The translations under genes were made by a program, and so were the position numbers. The notes under the pieces were generated by a model. That model was not told where the DNA came from. It made no database searches and saw nothing but the letters and a program-made list of their open reading frames with translations. This document shows, piece after piece, positions 33,838 to 47,015 of a DNA stretch of 64,000 bases. The first letter of the stretch is position 1; every line of letters begins with the position of its first letter. Source of the stretch: Catonia carolina (taxonomy: Eukaryota > Arthropoda > Insecta > Hemiptera > Achilidae); assembly GCA_035578175.1 (NCBI GenBank), contig JAQMRL010000007.1, forward strand, positions 45,141,391 to 45,205,390. The letters are read 5' to 3'.

Positions 33838-34380
33838 TACAGTGGAATCCGATTAAATGGGACTAATTTTCTGGAACAAAGGAAACAAACTTTGGTGATA
33901 TGGGACGGGTGTGCCACATAGTCAGGACCTGCCTTGCGCATAAATAAAATGTCACTCATCTGTTCCTACTTGTATAGTTACTCGAGTCACAAGTTTGCCT
34001 TTTGTTTTAATGAGGTTTTTTTAGGGGGTAAAGCATCAGTGCGCATGTGCGACTGCTTTGGTATTAGTTTGCCACGACAACAACGTAAACTATACTTAGA
34101 GGACATACAGTAAATCGCGGAACCTTTTGTAGGTTAACTGCACAAATATAACGGTTTGTTTCCATAGACAGAAATGCGGTCGAACTGAACAGTGCTGAAC
34201 GAAATCTAATGTGCAATGTAATAAAATGGTGTAAAGTTGAAGCTAAACACAAACAAATACCATTCCGTGCCTCTTAACAAAAGGGAGCGGCTAATTACTG
34301 TGATGTTTCTCTTTCCACAATTCAAAATATAAAGAAGGAAGTTAAGGACAGTGAAGAAGATACTGCTTGACAACGATCGA
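33838..34380 (+). pseudogene. Decayed DDE-transposase fragment with pogo-like left end
   Basis: CAGTGGAATCCGATTAAATG at 33840 resembles a pogo-type terminus, but no partner end was found. At 34198-34365 the + strand reads NERNLMCNVIKWCKVEAKHK and AANYCDVSLSTIQNIKKEVK with one stop. This resembles the N-terminal helix-turn-helix (NVYxFFxEE, TGVSxSTVxRIxKE) of a DDE-endonuclease protein family common in insects. The two parts may not belong together. Confidence 0.4.
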
Positions 34381-36959
34381 AATAGAATTCCCTCCCTTCC
34401 CCAACTCTTCCATTCCGTTCGCACTATGTGCCAGACCTAATACATTGGTACACACAAAACAAATGCGCAATTAATATGAATATCACTTTACTAGATTCTT
34501 GTTATCCATAACATTTTGTACAGATTATGTGACCACCAGCAGAAAGTCATTAGTGTTTTCATTATTTTTGTTTACTATTAGGTAGTGTAGTCTAATATAT
34601 ATAACAAAGCAAGTTCTTAATTTATAATGTTAACTGTTAATGTAATTAATTGATATGATTTAATTATTAAATGGAGTAAGCATTATTCTTTATTTACTTG
34701 AGAGCAGCTAATATAAACTACGCTTTTAATTCATTTCTACAGTGTTAGCGACTGGGCAATATTGGTTTTGTAGTCGGTGCAGTTTTATTATGTTTTGGGT
34801 TTGATCGGTTGTTCAATATTCAGATAAATTCGTTTCAATTAAACGAATACAGTGTAAGTGTATAATTGTAATTTAAACAGGTACAGGTTAAATAAGTGCA
34901 AATAATAATAAATACTAAAGTAATAGTAAGTATGAATATAAATATTGTTGTAGTAATGAGCTGTACTAGTAGACTGACTATCCGAGCTAATGTTTTTGGG
35001 ACAGTGCGTAATACAAGGTGGCTAGGATGAAATGCGAAAGGAAGGGAATCCTATTTCGAAACTTGTCAGACAGCAATTCTTCATCAACAGTTTTTTTTGA
35101 CACCTGGTAAAAAAAGGAAACGGTTGTATCAATAAGAAAGTGATGCTGACATGTTAAATTTTTATTACCGGTTTTGAAAGAAAGGCTAAATTCTAGTTGG
35201 AAACTTTGTACATAAAGAAATATGTTAAAGGTAAATGGGGTTTAAGTGGAAAAAGTGTCAGTCACAACGAAGTATATTAATTGAAAGGCAACATGTGGTT
35301 AACAGACAGTGCAATTAACAGGTAGTAAAATATAGTGTCTCACTGTTGATGTTGGCAGCACTGTCAGATTTCTCTTCCGTTTCTCACAGCCCATCCATAT
35401 GCAAAAGGCATTCTCATAACTCGCTATCTATAGAATTATTTGGCAGCCTTAGAAACATCTCTTACAAACCAATTGAGTAAACATTGCATTGCAACAGAAT
35501 TTTGCTTTCAAAAGCCGGTCATTTACACAGATACTTACTGGTCATTTACACAGATACTTACTGGCGGGTTCCGAACGCCACATACCAAGAACGCGTAAAA
35601 GAGTGTGTGTTAAGGGGAGAGACGCATCAGATACTTGGATTGAGACACTTGGCGCGCGGGTTTAGCATGTGACAAGCCCACTAATTTGAGGTCTAGAACG
35701 TGCCGTTCTTATTTCATCCAGTTGTAAAATTGCATCCAAACCGTTCGTTAACTTTTGTTATATTCTTTCTCCTAAATTTTTAGTTTTTGTATTTTTTAAA
35801 TTTTTAGTATTCTTTAGTTTATAAAATAAATATTAGCAAGCAAGGGATTCTCCTTTTGATTTTAAGAAAATTATACCTGCACTCTCTTCAATTTTTCTTA
35901 TGCGCATAAGAAATTTAAATAGTTCATTCTCTAGCTAAACTAATTACCCCTAATGTCTGCAAAGTTGACTTTTGGAATCAATGAGTAAAGGACCAGCTTC
36001 TAGCACAAAATAACAGAAACTTTAAGCACTATTCATCCACAATAAAATATTAAAAAATAAGAACATTAAGAATAATGATTACAGTAACTGGACGTCAGCT
36101 AAATCCATAGTATGCCTATATATTCCTTTATTTAACTAATAGCAGTCAAACCATGTAAGTAGGGGCTACTGAAAAAATAGCAATGACAGTTTAAGTAGAA
36201 TCACATAAATACATAAAACAATATACAGATAACAATCTGAAAGATCTACAATAGAAATATTTAATATTTGACTCCACAGCAAGTACACAACAATGAACAA
36301 TGATCCTGCAAGTGAAAAATTGAATATCAGGTGGCATTTTATGACAAGGCAAGCATTTGAGGAAATCAAGTTACAAATTTTGACTGTGATAGCAGGTCAC
36401 AGACGATTAAAAAACCAATAAATAATTATGTTCCAACAGGAATACATCAATAAAAGAGAAGTTAAAATAATAGTAAAGATATACAACCAAAAAGTGTTAA
36501 ATGATAACTGTCTATGTACTTAAACGACCATAAATATTCTAATACATCCTACTACGATCAAAAAGTACATAATAATTGTAAACAAAACAAAACACGCTTT
36601 ATCATATTTACGTAAGAGAATAATAACAATAGTAATCACTTACATCACTTAGTGTGTAGATCAAAACTGTAAAAAATCACAAACCATAACAAAACTGTAA
36701 CACATTCTCACAAATAATAAATTTTTCATCATAAGCCGCGAAAAGTATACAAAACACTGTATTAACTGCAAAATAGTACATTTATTATCTGTTTAAAAAT
36801 TGTCGTATTTACAAAACAGTCTTTTTGTAGCCGATTAGAAAAAGTACTAGATGCGACTGGACCTAAAGATGAAAACTATTATTATTTAATCATATTTCCG
36901 ACTCGAAACAAATACATAAACAAACAAAAAGAAAAAGGTAACTCAAGTGACAACTATAA
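34381..36959. other. No recognised feature
   Basis: AT-rich intergenic DNA; only short open frames without motifs. Confidence 0.45.
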
Positions 36960-37780
36960 CCTAAATTGAGAACGGTGTGGTGCAATTTCGTCTTGAAAAA
37001 TATTTCACAATGAATTTGAGTGGCAGCTCGTAGACGTCAATCAATGGCGATCCGTCTCCTCCCAGTTCTAGCGCTTTCTAGCGTAAACTGTACTGGGTCA
37101 CTCGAAGTTAACAATAAAACAAAACAAGCAGCATTTTAAAGAAATAACAAAACCAAGCAACAGTGAAATACGTAAATAAATTTATTAAACACTACAGTAA
37201 AGAATTACAGATACAATATACTTACAGTAACATAAATATAGTGATTTATCTTTGGCATTAAATTCGTTAGTCCCTTCACGATGCAGAAAGAAGGATGGCT
37301 CATCCTAATGACCTTATGAGGCGCATGGCAGAAATCAATCGATCACAAACGTATAAATAACGTTTTTACACGGCAATCGATGTCTACAAACAGACATAAT
37401 TTTTTATGAGACATATAATCAAGTGCTATTAACTAGCGCGGAGTTATAAGGAACAATCTACGAATAAATCCAAATTTGGATTAGCTTATTGGTCAAGGAA
37501 GGTGACGCCCATTTGTACAGTCTGGTTCTTTGGATGTATGATGCTAAATAATTCAAAATACGCTACTGAACTGGTAATAAAACGAAAGATCTTGCTAATG
37601 AACACTTGTAGGGAAATGAAAAACGTTAAATGTATCTGTTGGATTAAGTAAAGAACTCTAGGAGCCAGCAGAATCCGCCGACGGTATTTCTATATTTGAA
37701 TCGACCCGCCTAAGAATTGCGGTAATTTTACATCTCGGCTACTGTATATCTACCTAGCGCGCGAGTCGGCTATTCTTTGA
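36960..37780 (-). promoter_or_regulatory. CpG-richer patch, possible PREP promoter/5' exon
   Basis: In an otherwise CpG-poor interval this stretch has many CpGs (GGCGATCCG, TAGCGCTTTCTAGCG, CTAGCGCGCGAGTCGGC). It sits between the first recognised PREP exon and the 3' end of kanadaptin, where an upstream PREP promoter could lie. No core promoter element, start codon or convincing donor was fixed, so this is a positional guess. Confidence 0.22.
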
Positions 37781-40700
37781 TAAGTATGAAAATTAGTTAA
37801 CTAATCAAACAATTCAAAGTATCATTATCAGCCGCTACTTCTGTAGTAGTCATTATGATGTGCTTACAATGATAGTCATGAGTCGAAAAAGGCAGGAAAC
37901 AATAAAAAAATTTATTTTCCTGATAAATAAAATTTAATAGTTAATATTTTTTAGTATTTCTTTCATGTATCAACTGTTGGTAGATCTTTCTTTTGCTATT
38001 CCATCCAGGAAGAGAATCAAGACCTCAAATTGTAGTTTGAAACACTAGTGCATATAAAGCACAGTACTTAAGGAGATAACGAAACTAGCTTCACATATAA
38101 ATACATCATATCAGTTGAAAACACCAATATATCGCCCAAGAAAATTGAACAGAAACTTTCCTAATCAGAAATTAAGATAATTTTAAAATAGTAAGTTCCT
38201 TTTATATGAATTAAAAAAACCTGTAGATATTTTATAAATATATCTTTTGGCAAATCCCCTGCAGTACTTACCGACACTATAAACTGTAGCGCACTCATCT
38301 GTGCTGGATTACATCAGTCATTAACAACTCTGACTGGGTATTCTTACTTAAAAAATCACAGAATTTGAGATATTAATACCATACTATTTCTTACAAGCAC
38401 CAAGGCCATGTCATGCGATATAAAAATGCACTGTTAATTTATCAACTATAATTAACAATGCATCTAATTCTGACTGTTTATATCGTTGCATAGATCAAAT
38501 GAAATAGATTACACAGCCAAAAAGATTGGTTACTGTTCAATAGACAATTTTTACCCATTAGTTAAGGAGTTATAGATAGTTAGGCAATATGCAGTAGTTG
38601 AACTGTGGTAGTTAACAAGGGTAAACTGTAACAGTTACAAATCAGAAACCAGTCATTCTTCAATGTGATCTTTGTTTTTCAAAACTAATTAACCCTGTTC
38701 ACACTGGTAATCTAATTTTAGATGATGCCGAATGGATTATGGTTGATGTAATAAAACGAGCTTCTACAAGGTCAATATAAATCTGAGACTGGTAAATATT
38801 GCACTTTTCTTGTAGGGAATTCTTTAACGCATCTGTTAGTGTTTTCAGAAATAAAATATTATAACAGGGAAAATTTTTATTCCCTCTATAGTGTGTAGGT
38901 AGCATTGATGGTTTGGGAATTGTTTGTTTTGAATGGAAATCCGCGTGTAAGTCAATGTACATGCATGTTCTTTAGTTTGTGTTGAAGCTATGACGATTCT
39001 GTTATGGTGTTTGCCCTTGAAAAGGAAAGATGAGTCCATTTTACTTTTCAGGAGGGGGTTCATCATCACAGCGGCAAAAATTCGACTCTTTGCTGGGTTG
39101 CAAAGGACGTGTAACAGCTTCCTCCTAACCGCACCTACAGAATTTTTCAGAACACATGGTTGTAGGGAAAAGAATTTTCTACATTGCCTTGCTTACAGCT
39201 GTAACCTAAATATAATAGTGGCTCTGTGACATCACCATAAAGAATGTAAAATACCATTCCTTCATGGTTCCCTGTGATGTGAAAATGGACTCATGTTGAA
39301 CATTTATTCCAGTAAACTTTTGTCTACAAAACATGTTTTATAAATTTTTTTGCTTACTGAAATTTAAGCTCATTATAGTAAAAAATAAAAACTTACCACA
39401 AAAATTTTCGCGTTTGAAAATTTTGCTCACCTAAACGCAACGAATTATGAAGCGATTTTCTTGTAATTATATTTAAAAGGCGCGTACGTATTATATGAAT
39501 CAACAGTAATTTTTTGTCGGTAAGGACGTTAGATAAAACAGTTGTTTTGAGAGCGCGTTATGATTTTTAGATTTCTTCTGTTTAACAAGTAACAGTCCGT
39601 TTCTAAAGGGTTAAAAGACATTCCGTGTACACTGTTTGCACCTTTCTGATAACCCAATACTGTAATCTATTCCCACCATCTCATCTAATAACTTTCATAA
39701 ATTACACTCAAAAAAATCTTTATAAACAATTAATGAGTCAACACAACAATTATGTTGCCATGAATTGTTGGTTTTATCCAGATTTCTCACTTATTGATGA
39801 GAGGCTTAATTTTACAGCTCTTTACTTGATAATAACCATGATATCTTTGTCATCACACATTTAGAAATTTTTGTCCATATCAAATAAAGATACACTGTTA
39901 TTTACTTGTATTCAGTTTTTTTTTCAAAAACTGAATACATCTGAAACAGGACAGTTACACCAGATTTTTCAGAACAGAATATTTTTTAGAATCTCTTCTG
40001 ACCAAAATCTTAATTTCTTTTGCTTTATGAAACCAAGAACCTCAAAAAACAAACCCCACAAAAAACTAACCTCTATTATAAATAATCACTTTCAAATGGA
40101 CAGCACTAATGCATTGGATCCACAACAGCTGTTAAGAGGAACAATCTGCATTGAAGGGGTCAACTAAAAGTGATTGTTTTGGTTTACAAATGCAGATATA
40201 GGTGACATGAAAAAATGACTGGAAATGACACCTAAAACCCACGGCATAGATTGACGTGACCAATGAAACAATACACCAGGTAAAAAATGAAAACTAACAA
40301 AACTCACAAAAATATATTTTATATAAGTAGAAAAATATAAAAATCGTACATATTTTTCATTATTAATGAGGTATATAAAAAAAACAATCAATAGATTAAC
40401 AATATCATCATTACAATAAACAAATAATTTTACTCTGTTGATATCAACAAAAGTAAAGAACACAGCCACAGCTGTCACACATCTCTTAATACTAATGATT
40501 TCATAGCGAAAATTATGAACAAAATATAATAACGAATAATCAACAATTACATCACAAGCCCTCAATCCTATATCCACGGCTCCATCAGTCCATGAATCTA
40601 ATAGTCATCCTTCAGTACACACTATATTTTGCACAGTACAAGCTGACATTCATGTTTTAAACATTTTATAATTTAAACAAACAGTTTTCTGTTGTTCGTA

Positions 40701-43135
40701 CTCAGAAACATAAAAAAAGAGTAGTTGACCATTGGATATAGTGATATAGGTATAGAGAGATTGAAACCCACAACAATAATTGATAATTTTTACAGACAAA
40801 TAAAACACAAAAAATTTTAATATCAACATATGTCCAGAAACATGTTCTGGTAAACTAGATGAAGTAACCGTCCGAAAAATAAAAATTAAGGAAAATACAT
40901 GGATGAAACATTCTAGGTTGTTTTTACTGATCGTACAAATCAGATCAATATTAATTATTCATTAGTTGGAAAATTTATAACGACCAAAGAGATATTTTCA
41001 TTTTCAAGTGTTAACAACCTGAATGTGCCACATGAACTACGTTTAATTTTTTGTCGTCTTAACATTATGCACACGGCAGGATATAATTATAAATGTGACA
41101 AATATTCTTACAACTAATGGTAATATAAACCTATAGACAAAATGACTAACATTAAGCGTATCTTAATTTTATCTTTGGAAAAATACCAAACATAAATCAC
41201 CATAAATTTGTACATTTCACAGGAAATTTATCTATCGGTATTCAAGAGATTCTTAATAGATTCGAGCTGTTTACTTTAAAACAGCCGTCTGATACAGGAC
41301 CACTAAAATCTATTAAAGCACCTTTTAACGACTACAATACTTAATAATAAACTGATGCCACTCAAAGTATTTGAGTATCATAACAGCAAAAAACCAACAA
41401 CAAATTTCTAATATAAACTTTAAATTTAAACATAGAAATCTATTTGATAAAGGATCACTTGTAAATTGTTGATGTACATCAAGACAGATATTTAAAGACT
41501 GTTAAGCAATCAGCATAAAATTTAATTGTCCTTACTCGATTGAATCAATAACACTAAGTGACCTGTCACCTTTACACACATTATATTATCCTTTTTAAGT
41601 CTCTCATCACACTACAGTGTAAGTTAATCGGAACCAAAAAGCTTAATCGATTGGAATCATTTTGCATTTTATCATAAAATGGATATCAGTTACAGCTGGA
41701 ATCGTTTTCACAACAGATGAACAACCAAAATTTAAAATTAAAAACAACATCCGACAAATCAAATTGATATTAACGTGTTTAATTTCATCACTAGTTTTAT
41801 TATTTTATCAAACAACAAATTCCTCAGTAGAATGCTTGAGCAATGACAGTTAAATATTAAATGTACAATTAACTAAGAAACTCCATGCCTCTTAAGAAGC
41901 CTTTATGACTGAGAAAGCTGAATGATAAAAATAGTCAAGATGTTTACAGCTACAAGCTCAAATTATAGTAACCATTCTGATTGTTTAACACTTCCATTTA
42001 TATTAAATGTCACTCTTATTATAGAACACAGATATAACAAATCGTTAAAATTTCACCATGTGACTTACTCATTTACTAAACTTGCAGATATGTGTCTGCA
42101 TTTTAAATTATCAATAAAATAATTACAAGAATTTGGTATCGAGAAATAAAGAAAAAGTGAGCACAACCAATAAATAAGTTTCATCACATGGTATCGTTAG
42201 CAAACCGATCATGACTCTAAGGCCGTGTGGCAAGCTAATGATGTAGCTAACCTTTCTGAACGGCATCCAGGAGAAAAGACTGATAAAGGAAATACACGAC
42301 ATGTAAAATTTTACTTGACTGAAAGTGACGCAAATCAAACATATCACATGAAATATTATTATTTAAATATATTGAATAAACATTTAAGGAGTTTAACAAG
42401 CCCCTCACAATTTAAAAAACCGATTTTGTGTGATTCTTTCTTGGCATATTTTATTAAACAAATGTTCCAATCAACTGATGGCCCAAAATGACAATCGTCA
42501 CCAGTAAACAGGACATGTTTAATAAATCTTAAATAATATAAGTGACATTTAATTTTCACTAATAGCTGGAATAAATAGATTCATTTTTGTGATGTTATAA
42601 AGTGACAATGTCACGATTACTGATCAAAATTAATATTTGTATCGAGCAGGCATTAATTAGTGACGCATACTTTCATATTTATTGTGCTCACCTACTTTCA
42701 AAACTTTTGCAGTCTTATGATGCAGTCTTAATTCTCTAAAATAACAACAAAACAAAACACCAACAGTAACAAAAGGAAAATTTTAAGAAAATAATACTGC
42801 AAATAATATAAAAAAAATTAATATCTAATTTGCAAAGCAAACAATTGATTGTTCTTAAAAACCCAGCACTCGCAAATTTAATAATATTTAGAAACATGGC
42901 AACCTCCAAAATTGATCGAATGAGTTACAAAGACTATTTGTACTTTTGACCCGTACACATAACAAAAACAATCGGGTCAAGAAATTTATCAACAACAGCA
43001 CTCACAAATTTCATTTAAAACTTGTTCACAAAAACATAAAATAATCAATGGAGTTATGAAATTATTTGTTCTTGGAACTTGCTGGAAAACAAAAAATTTG
43101 TGGCAAGAAACGCATTTACAAAATGCCACTCACTA
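37781..43135. other. Intergenic DNA with no recognised gene
   Basis: AT-rich, many short open frames on both strands, none with a motif. The part next to 43135 should hold the kanadaptin 3' UTR. A minus-strand AATAAA (TTTATT on +) near 42677 is a candidate polyadenylation signal about 460 bp past the stop. TTAA motifs at 38689 and 39611 with weak CCCT ends might bound a further MITE. Confidence 0.4.
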
Positions 43136-43188
43136 CTACTTTTCTTCATTTTTCCATGCGCTGCTCTTCTCTTTGTCTTTCTTGTTGG
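43136..43188 (-). CDS. SLC4A1AP: Kanadaptin, candidate last coding exon
   Basis: Acceptor TTTTGCAG at 43189 upward. The exon supplies two bases to the Ala codon left open by the 45513 exon, then NKKDKEKSSAWKNEEK and TAG at 43138-43136. Phase fits exactly. The short lysine/acidic tail is unlike the vertebrate C-terminus, so the assignment rests on phase, acceptor and position only. Confidence 0.5.
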
Positions 43189-43212
43189 CTGCAAAATTCA
43201 AAACAAATATTA

Positions 43213-43575
43213 AAGTTAATGTTTAGGTCATAGCTAAAGGCTGGTTTGAACCTCTAGAGGCTTTACTAAGTAAAATGAGGAGTGAGATGGTTTACAAATG
43301 CTTTCCTCCCTGAGTGGAAAAGAATCTACTTTCCATACTGCAAATGACGCCTTCACTTCATTTACCACAAGGTCTGGCTGTATAATGAAATCCATTACTC
43401 TAAGAGAAGATAACTCTGACTAGTGTCTTTTACACCTCAACCTCTTCTGTTCTTAAATGTTTCAGTCATACAATTGGCTAAACATGTGATAAGAAACAGA
43501 ACTATTTTTTTAGCCCTGAAAATAGCAGGTCAAATGCAAATAATTTAACATCCCACCTGCCTATTATGGGCAAAT
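43213..43575 (-). mobile_element. Interspersed repeat, (AAC)n-tail family
   Basis: Begins GTTTAGGTCATAGCTAAAGG and continues through GGTTTGAACCTCTAGAGG, GGTCTGGCTGTATAATGAAA and CAACCTCTTCTGTTC. Lies in the last kanadaptin intron, about 25 bp before the last exon, sense to the gene; the AAC tail is lost. Confidence 0.8.
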
Positions 43576-43672
43576 ATAACATTAACACATGTAAATATAA
43601 GTTAATTTGGATATGAATATGTGGTACCAGCACACATATTTCTGTATGCAAATTCAACAATGTTTTTTTTTA

Positions 43673-44656
43673 TACAGAGTGATTCAATAAGATGGAAACA
43701 ATTTCAATAAGCTGTATTTCCTGAACTACATGTTATATTTTAATTCTGTAAATTACATTTTGAAAGAGAAAGTTTTAAATTTTAATTTACATACATGAAA
43801 GTTTATAGATGTTCAATGTGTCCTCCTCCGGCTGCACGTACAACATCTAGACGGTAACTGAACTCATCCCAAACTCTCTGACGCATGTCTTGGGTCACTG
43901 AGTTGACTGCAGCTGTGATACGATTCTTTAGTTCATTCAAATTGGTGGGAAGAGGTGGTATGTAAACTGCACTTTTCACAAACCCCCACAAGAAAAAGTC
44001 ACAGGGTGTGAGATCTGGAGACCTCGGTGGCCAAAACTGAAGTGCAGAGTCGTCATTTGCCATGTGACCTATCAATCGTTGACGTATGGATTCATTTAGG
44101 AAACGCCGAACATTGCGATGCCAATGGGGTGGAGCTCCGTCCTGCTGGAAAATGTAATCTCCTTACGGAGATTATGATGTAATCTCCTACGGAGCTCCAC
44201 CCCATTGCCATCGCAATGTTCAGCGTTTCCTAAATGAATCCATACGTCAACGATGGATAGGTCGCATGGCGAATGACGACTCTGCACTTCAGTTTTGGCC
44301 ACCGAAGTCTCCAGATCTCACACCCTGTGACTTTTTCTTGTGGGGGTTTGTGAAAAGTGCAGTTTACATACCACCTCTTCCCACCAATTTTAATGAACTA
44401 AGGAATCGTATCACAGCTGCAGTCAACTCAGTGACCCAAGACGTGCGTCAGAGAATTTGGGATGAGTTCAGTTACGGTCTAGATGTTGTACGTGCAGCCG
44501 GAGGAGGACACATTGAACATCTATAAACTTTCATATATGTAAATTAAAATTTAAAACTTTCTCTTTCAAAATGTAATTTACAGAACTAAAATATAACATG
44601 TAGTTCAGGAAATACAGCTTATTGAAATTGTTTCCATCTTATTGAATCACTCTGTA
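43673..44656. mobile_element. Mariner-derived foldback element, ~490-bp arms
   Basis: TA-flanked. Both ends read TACAGAGTGATTCAATAAGA inward, and the two halves are near-identical inverse copies meeting at about 44165. Each arm holds the C-terminal part of a mariner-family transposase: minus 44075-43803 and plus 44266-44526 both read LQFWPP(R/K)SPDLTPCDFFL, WGFVKSAVYIPPLPTN, and end AAGGGHIEHL, the third-acidic-residue region. N-terminal and first two catalytic blocks are absent. It sits in the last kanadaptin intron (43189-45512). Confidence 0.93.
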
Positions 44657-45512
44657 TATTACTTTATTAAATATGAGTATTTAGTGCTTATATTTTATGG
44701 TGATCTAAATTAAATATTCTCCCCATCTAGACAATGAAAAGTAAAGTAACATTTTTATAACCTGAACAATAATTTATTTTAACTTTATATCATACGTTGG
44801 AAATACTGTTCAGGTGAATGACAACTATCTATCTACCAATTCGGTCGGATCACATGATGTTGAGCGAGGTGACAACTGCACATATATTTTAACTGGTTAT
44901 TTCTATTCCACCTGTCATATAAAAGGGCAACTGCACCTCTAATTACCATCACAAAGGAGATTTCATGTGAACAGACTTGAAGAGACCTTCAAAGCTATTA
45001 TCCTGTGGACTTTATTATCCAATTTACAGCCTCTATAAAACTGAGACAGCTTATATTTAAATACTGCATGCTTTTTGGAGCCTCGGTTATCTAATGACAA
45101 ACAATTTCCCTTCAAATATCCCACATCCCTTCCAAAGAAATATTTTTTGTGAGATTTATAAATGGTACAAGTGAAATTAGAGAGAACGCCTACTAACTGG
45201 GTGCTAACTCCAGCTTGGATCTAGACAGGCAACAGTTATGCTAAAATTTTTAACATAATACTTTTTTATTTTTATAATTAAAATTTTCACATTCAGTATT
45301 ATAAAAATATTCTCCCACTATGGAAAAACCAACTTGCCAACAGGACATTACTTTACAATAACCACAAGAACAGTGCCCACTAACCATCAGATGGTGCATA
45401 TACCTCAAAAATTTATCCTCTAAATGCTCTCTTTTCTGATATACGTAATGTAATTTGTACATTCTTCACATATTTTAAAATCTTATGTACTTGAAATATA
45501 TGGATCACACAC
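44657..45512. other. Kanadaptin intron sequence, nothing recognised
   Basis: AT-rich intron between the foldback element and the 45513 exon. Confidence 0.5.
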
Positions 45513-45846
45513 CTTCATTGACCGTTGTTTCAAGTGAACCTTTCAAAACGATTTTAACAGGCAACGTAATTTTACGTTTTTTAATAGGAGAATCTGTCCA
45601 CTCATCAGGTTCACGAGCAGGAACAGCAGTGCGCTGATCACTTGTCTTCTGAGTAATACTTTTAACACCAACACCAGATGTTGAAGGTCCCAAATTCATT
45701 TTTGTTACTGCAGGCATATACAACTGAATATCTATTTTCTGGCAGTCCACCTCATCCTTCACTCCAATAGCTGGCAGAGCAGGCTTTGCCAACTGCATCA
45801 ACATTTCATTCTGCTTTATCTCAGCATCTATTTCTGTTAAGCGAGC
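45513..45846 (-). CDS. SLC4A1AP: Kanadaptin exon, Pro/Ser-rich C-terminal region
   Basis: Exon of 334 nt, acceptor AG at 45848-45847, donor GAAG|GTGTGT at 45513/45512. Reads ARLTEIDAEIKQNEMLMQLA, KPALPAIGVKDEVD, SGVGVKSITQKT, REPDEWTDSPIKKRKITLPV, KIVLKGSLETTVNEG. The first part matches the E-x2-IxxLxxLIKIAKPA segment of kanadaptin; PIKKRK could be a nuclear localisation signal. Phase 0 in, phase 1 out. Confidence 0.85.
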
Positions 45847-46025
45847 CTAAATAACAATCACAATACAGATAATAAAATCTTAAATATTTTAAAGTCATTC
45901 AGAAACAGTTCAATTTTGTACACTTACCCTTTACAACTGACATATGCAAGCATGTCCTTTTAATTCATTGAATCATTGCACAAAGCATGTGTTTAAAGAT
46001 TGTCAATACAGTGATAATTCAAATA

Positions 46026-46781
46026 CAGTCAACTCCCGATTATCCGCGGGCGGATTATCCGCACACGTCAGATGAAATTTTTTTTCATTCTTTTTCTTAA
46101 CATTATGTAAATTTCTTGTAATGTGATAACATTAAAGATAAAATTTGTACAGCACAGGAAGTATGCGCTTTGTAAAGTAAAGTACACGCTTAAATTTGTA
46201 AATACGCGCTTTGTAAAGTAAAGCACATGCTTAAATTTATAAATATGTGCTTTGTATAGTAAAGCACACGCTTAAATTTGTAAATAAGCGCTTTGTTAAG
46301 TAAAGCACATGCTTAAATTTGTAAAGCACACGCTTTGCTTTGTGACAAACTTATGTTGAGAAAACTTCTGTCCCAAATCAAGAAAAAGTGTTTTAACTCA
46401 AAATAACAAAAGCAGATGACTGACTTTTTTACAACATTGTGACTTCTATTACAACATAGCTTCTGCACATCATTTGTTAGTAAACAACATTTTTATGTTT
46501 TTTTTTCTAAATAGATTGTATGCACTAATTTAAAAAAATTACAGTAAACAAACATTTTTAGGGACAAAAAATAATTAACAACATTTAAAATTTTAATGTA
46601 ATATTTTGTAATTTAAGTTAGTGTTTTCATTATTGTACATATTTATGTACTTTAAATAACAAAAAATTAATAAAGATTTTATACGTATACTACTGTATAT
46701 GCCTACGCTTTTTTTCGTCATTTTGCGGATTATTCGCGGCACTCATGCCACCCAATTCCGCAGATAATCAGGAGTTGACTG
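46026..46781. mobile_element. pogo/Tigger-like MITE with internal 41-bp repeats
   Basis: TA-flanked (46024-46025, 46782-46783). Left end CAGTCAACTCCCGATTATCC, right end inverted CAGTCAACTCCTGATTATCT, then GCGG on both sides. Non-coding. In a kanadaptin intron. Confidence 0.88.
46165..46330. repeat. 41-bp tandem repeat, four copies
   Basis: Units start at 46165, 46206, 46247 and 46288 (GCGCTTTGTAAAGTAAAG, then CACACGCTTAAATTTGTAAA). Exactly 41-bp spacing, a few substitutions. Units contain GCGCTTT and AAAGCAC in opposed orientation, so each can fold. Confidence 0.92.
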
Positions 46782-47015
46782 TATTTGTAAACAATTTTAT
46801 AGAGAATCTTTTTATATGAAAAAAGGTTATCCTGCTGATGCAATAATGTGAGCTTATTAATCAATCAAAAGTACCCTTCCAGTTAAACAAAAAAAAGTTC
46901 AGACTACTGCTTAACTGACCAGTACACATAAAAGCAATACAATTTAAAAACACGTATTACCTAGACATTTTACTTTAGAAGTTCTGTATTTAGTTTTATC
47001 ATTACCAATTATTAA

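Noticed and set aside
38689..39614. Another TTAA-bounded MITE
   Set aside because: TTAA plus CCCT occurs at both ends, but the inverted match stops after about 4-5 bases, too little to support an element.
43803..44526. Two host genes encoding 86-90 aa proteins
   Set aside because: Both are the C-terminal part of a mariner transposase in the two arms of a foldback element and lack the catalytic N-terminal parts.
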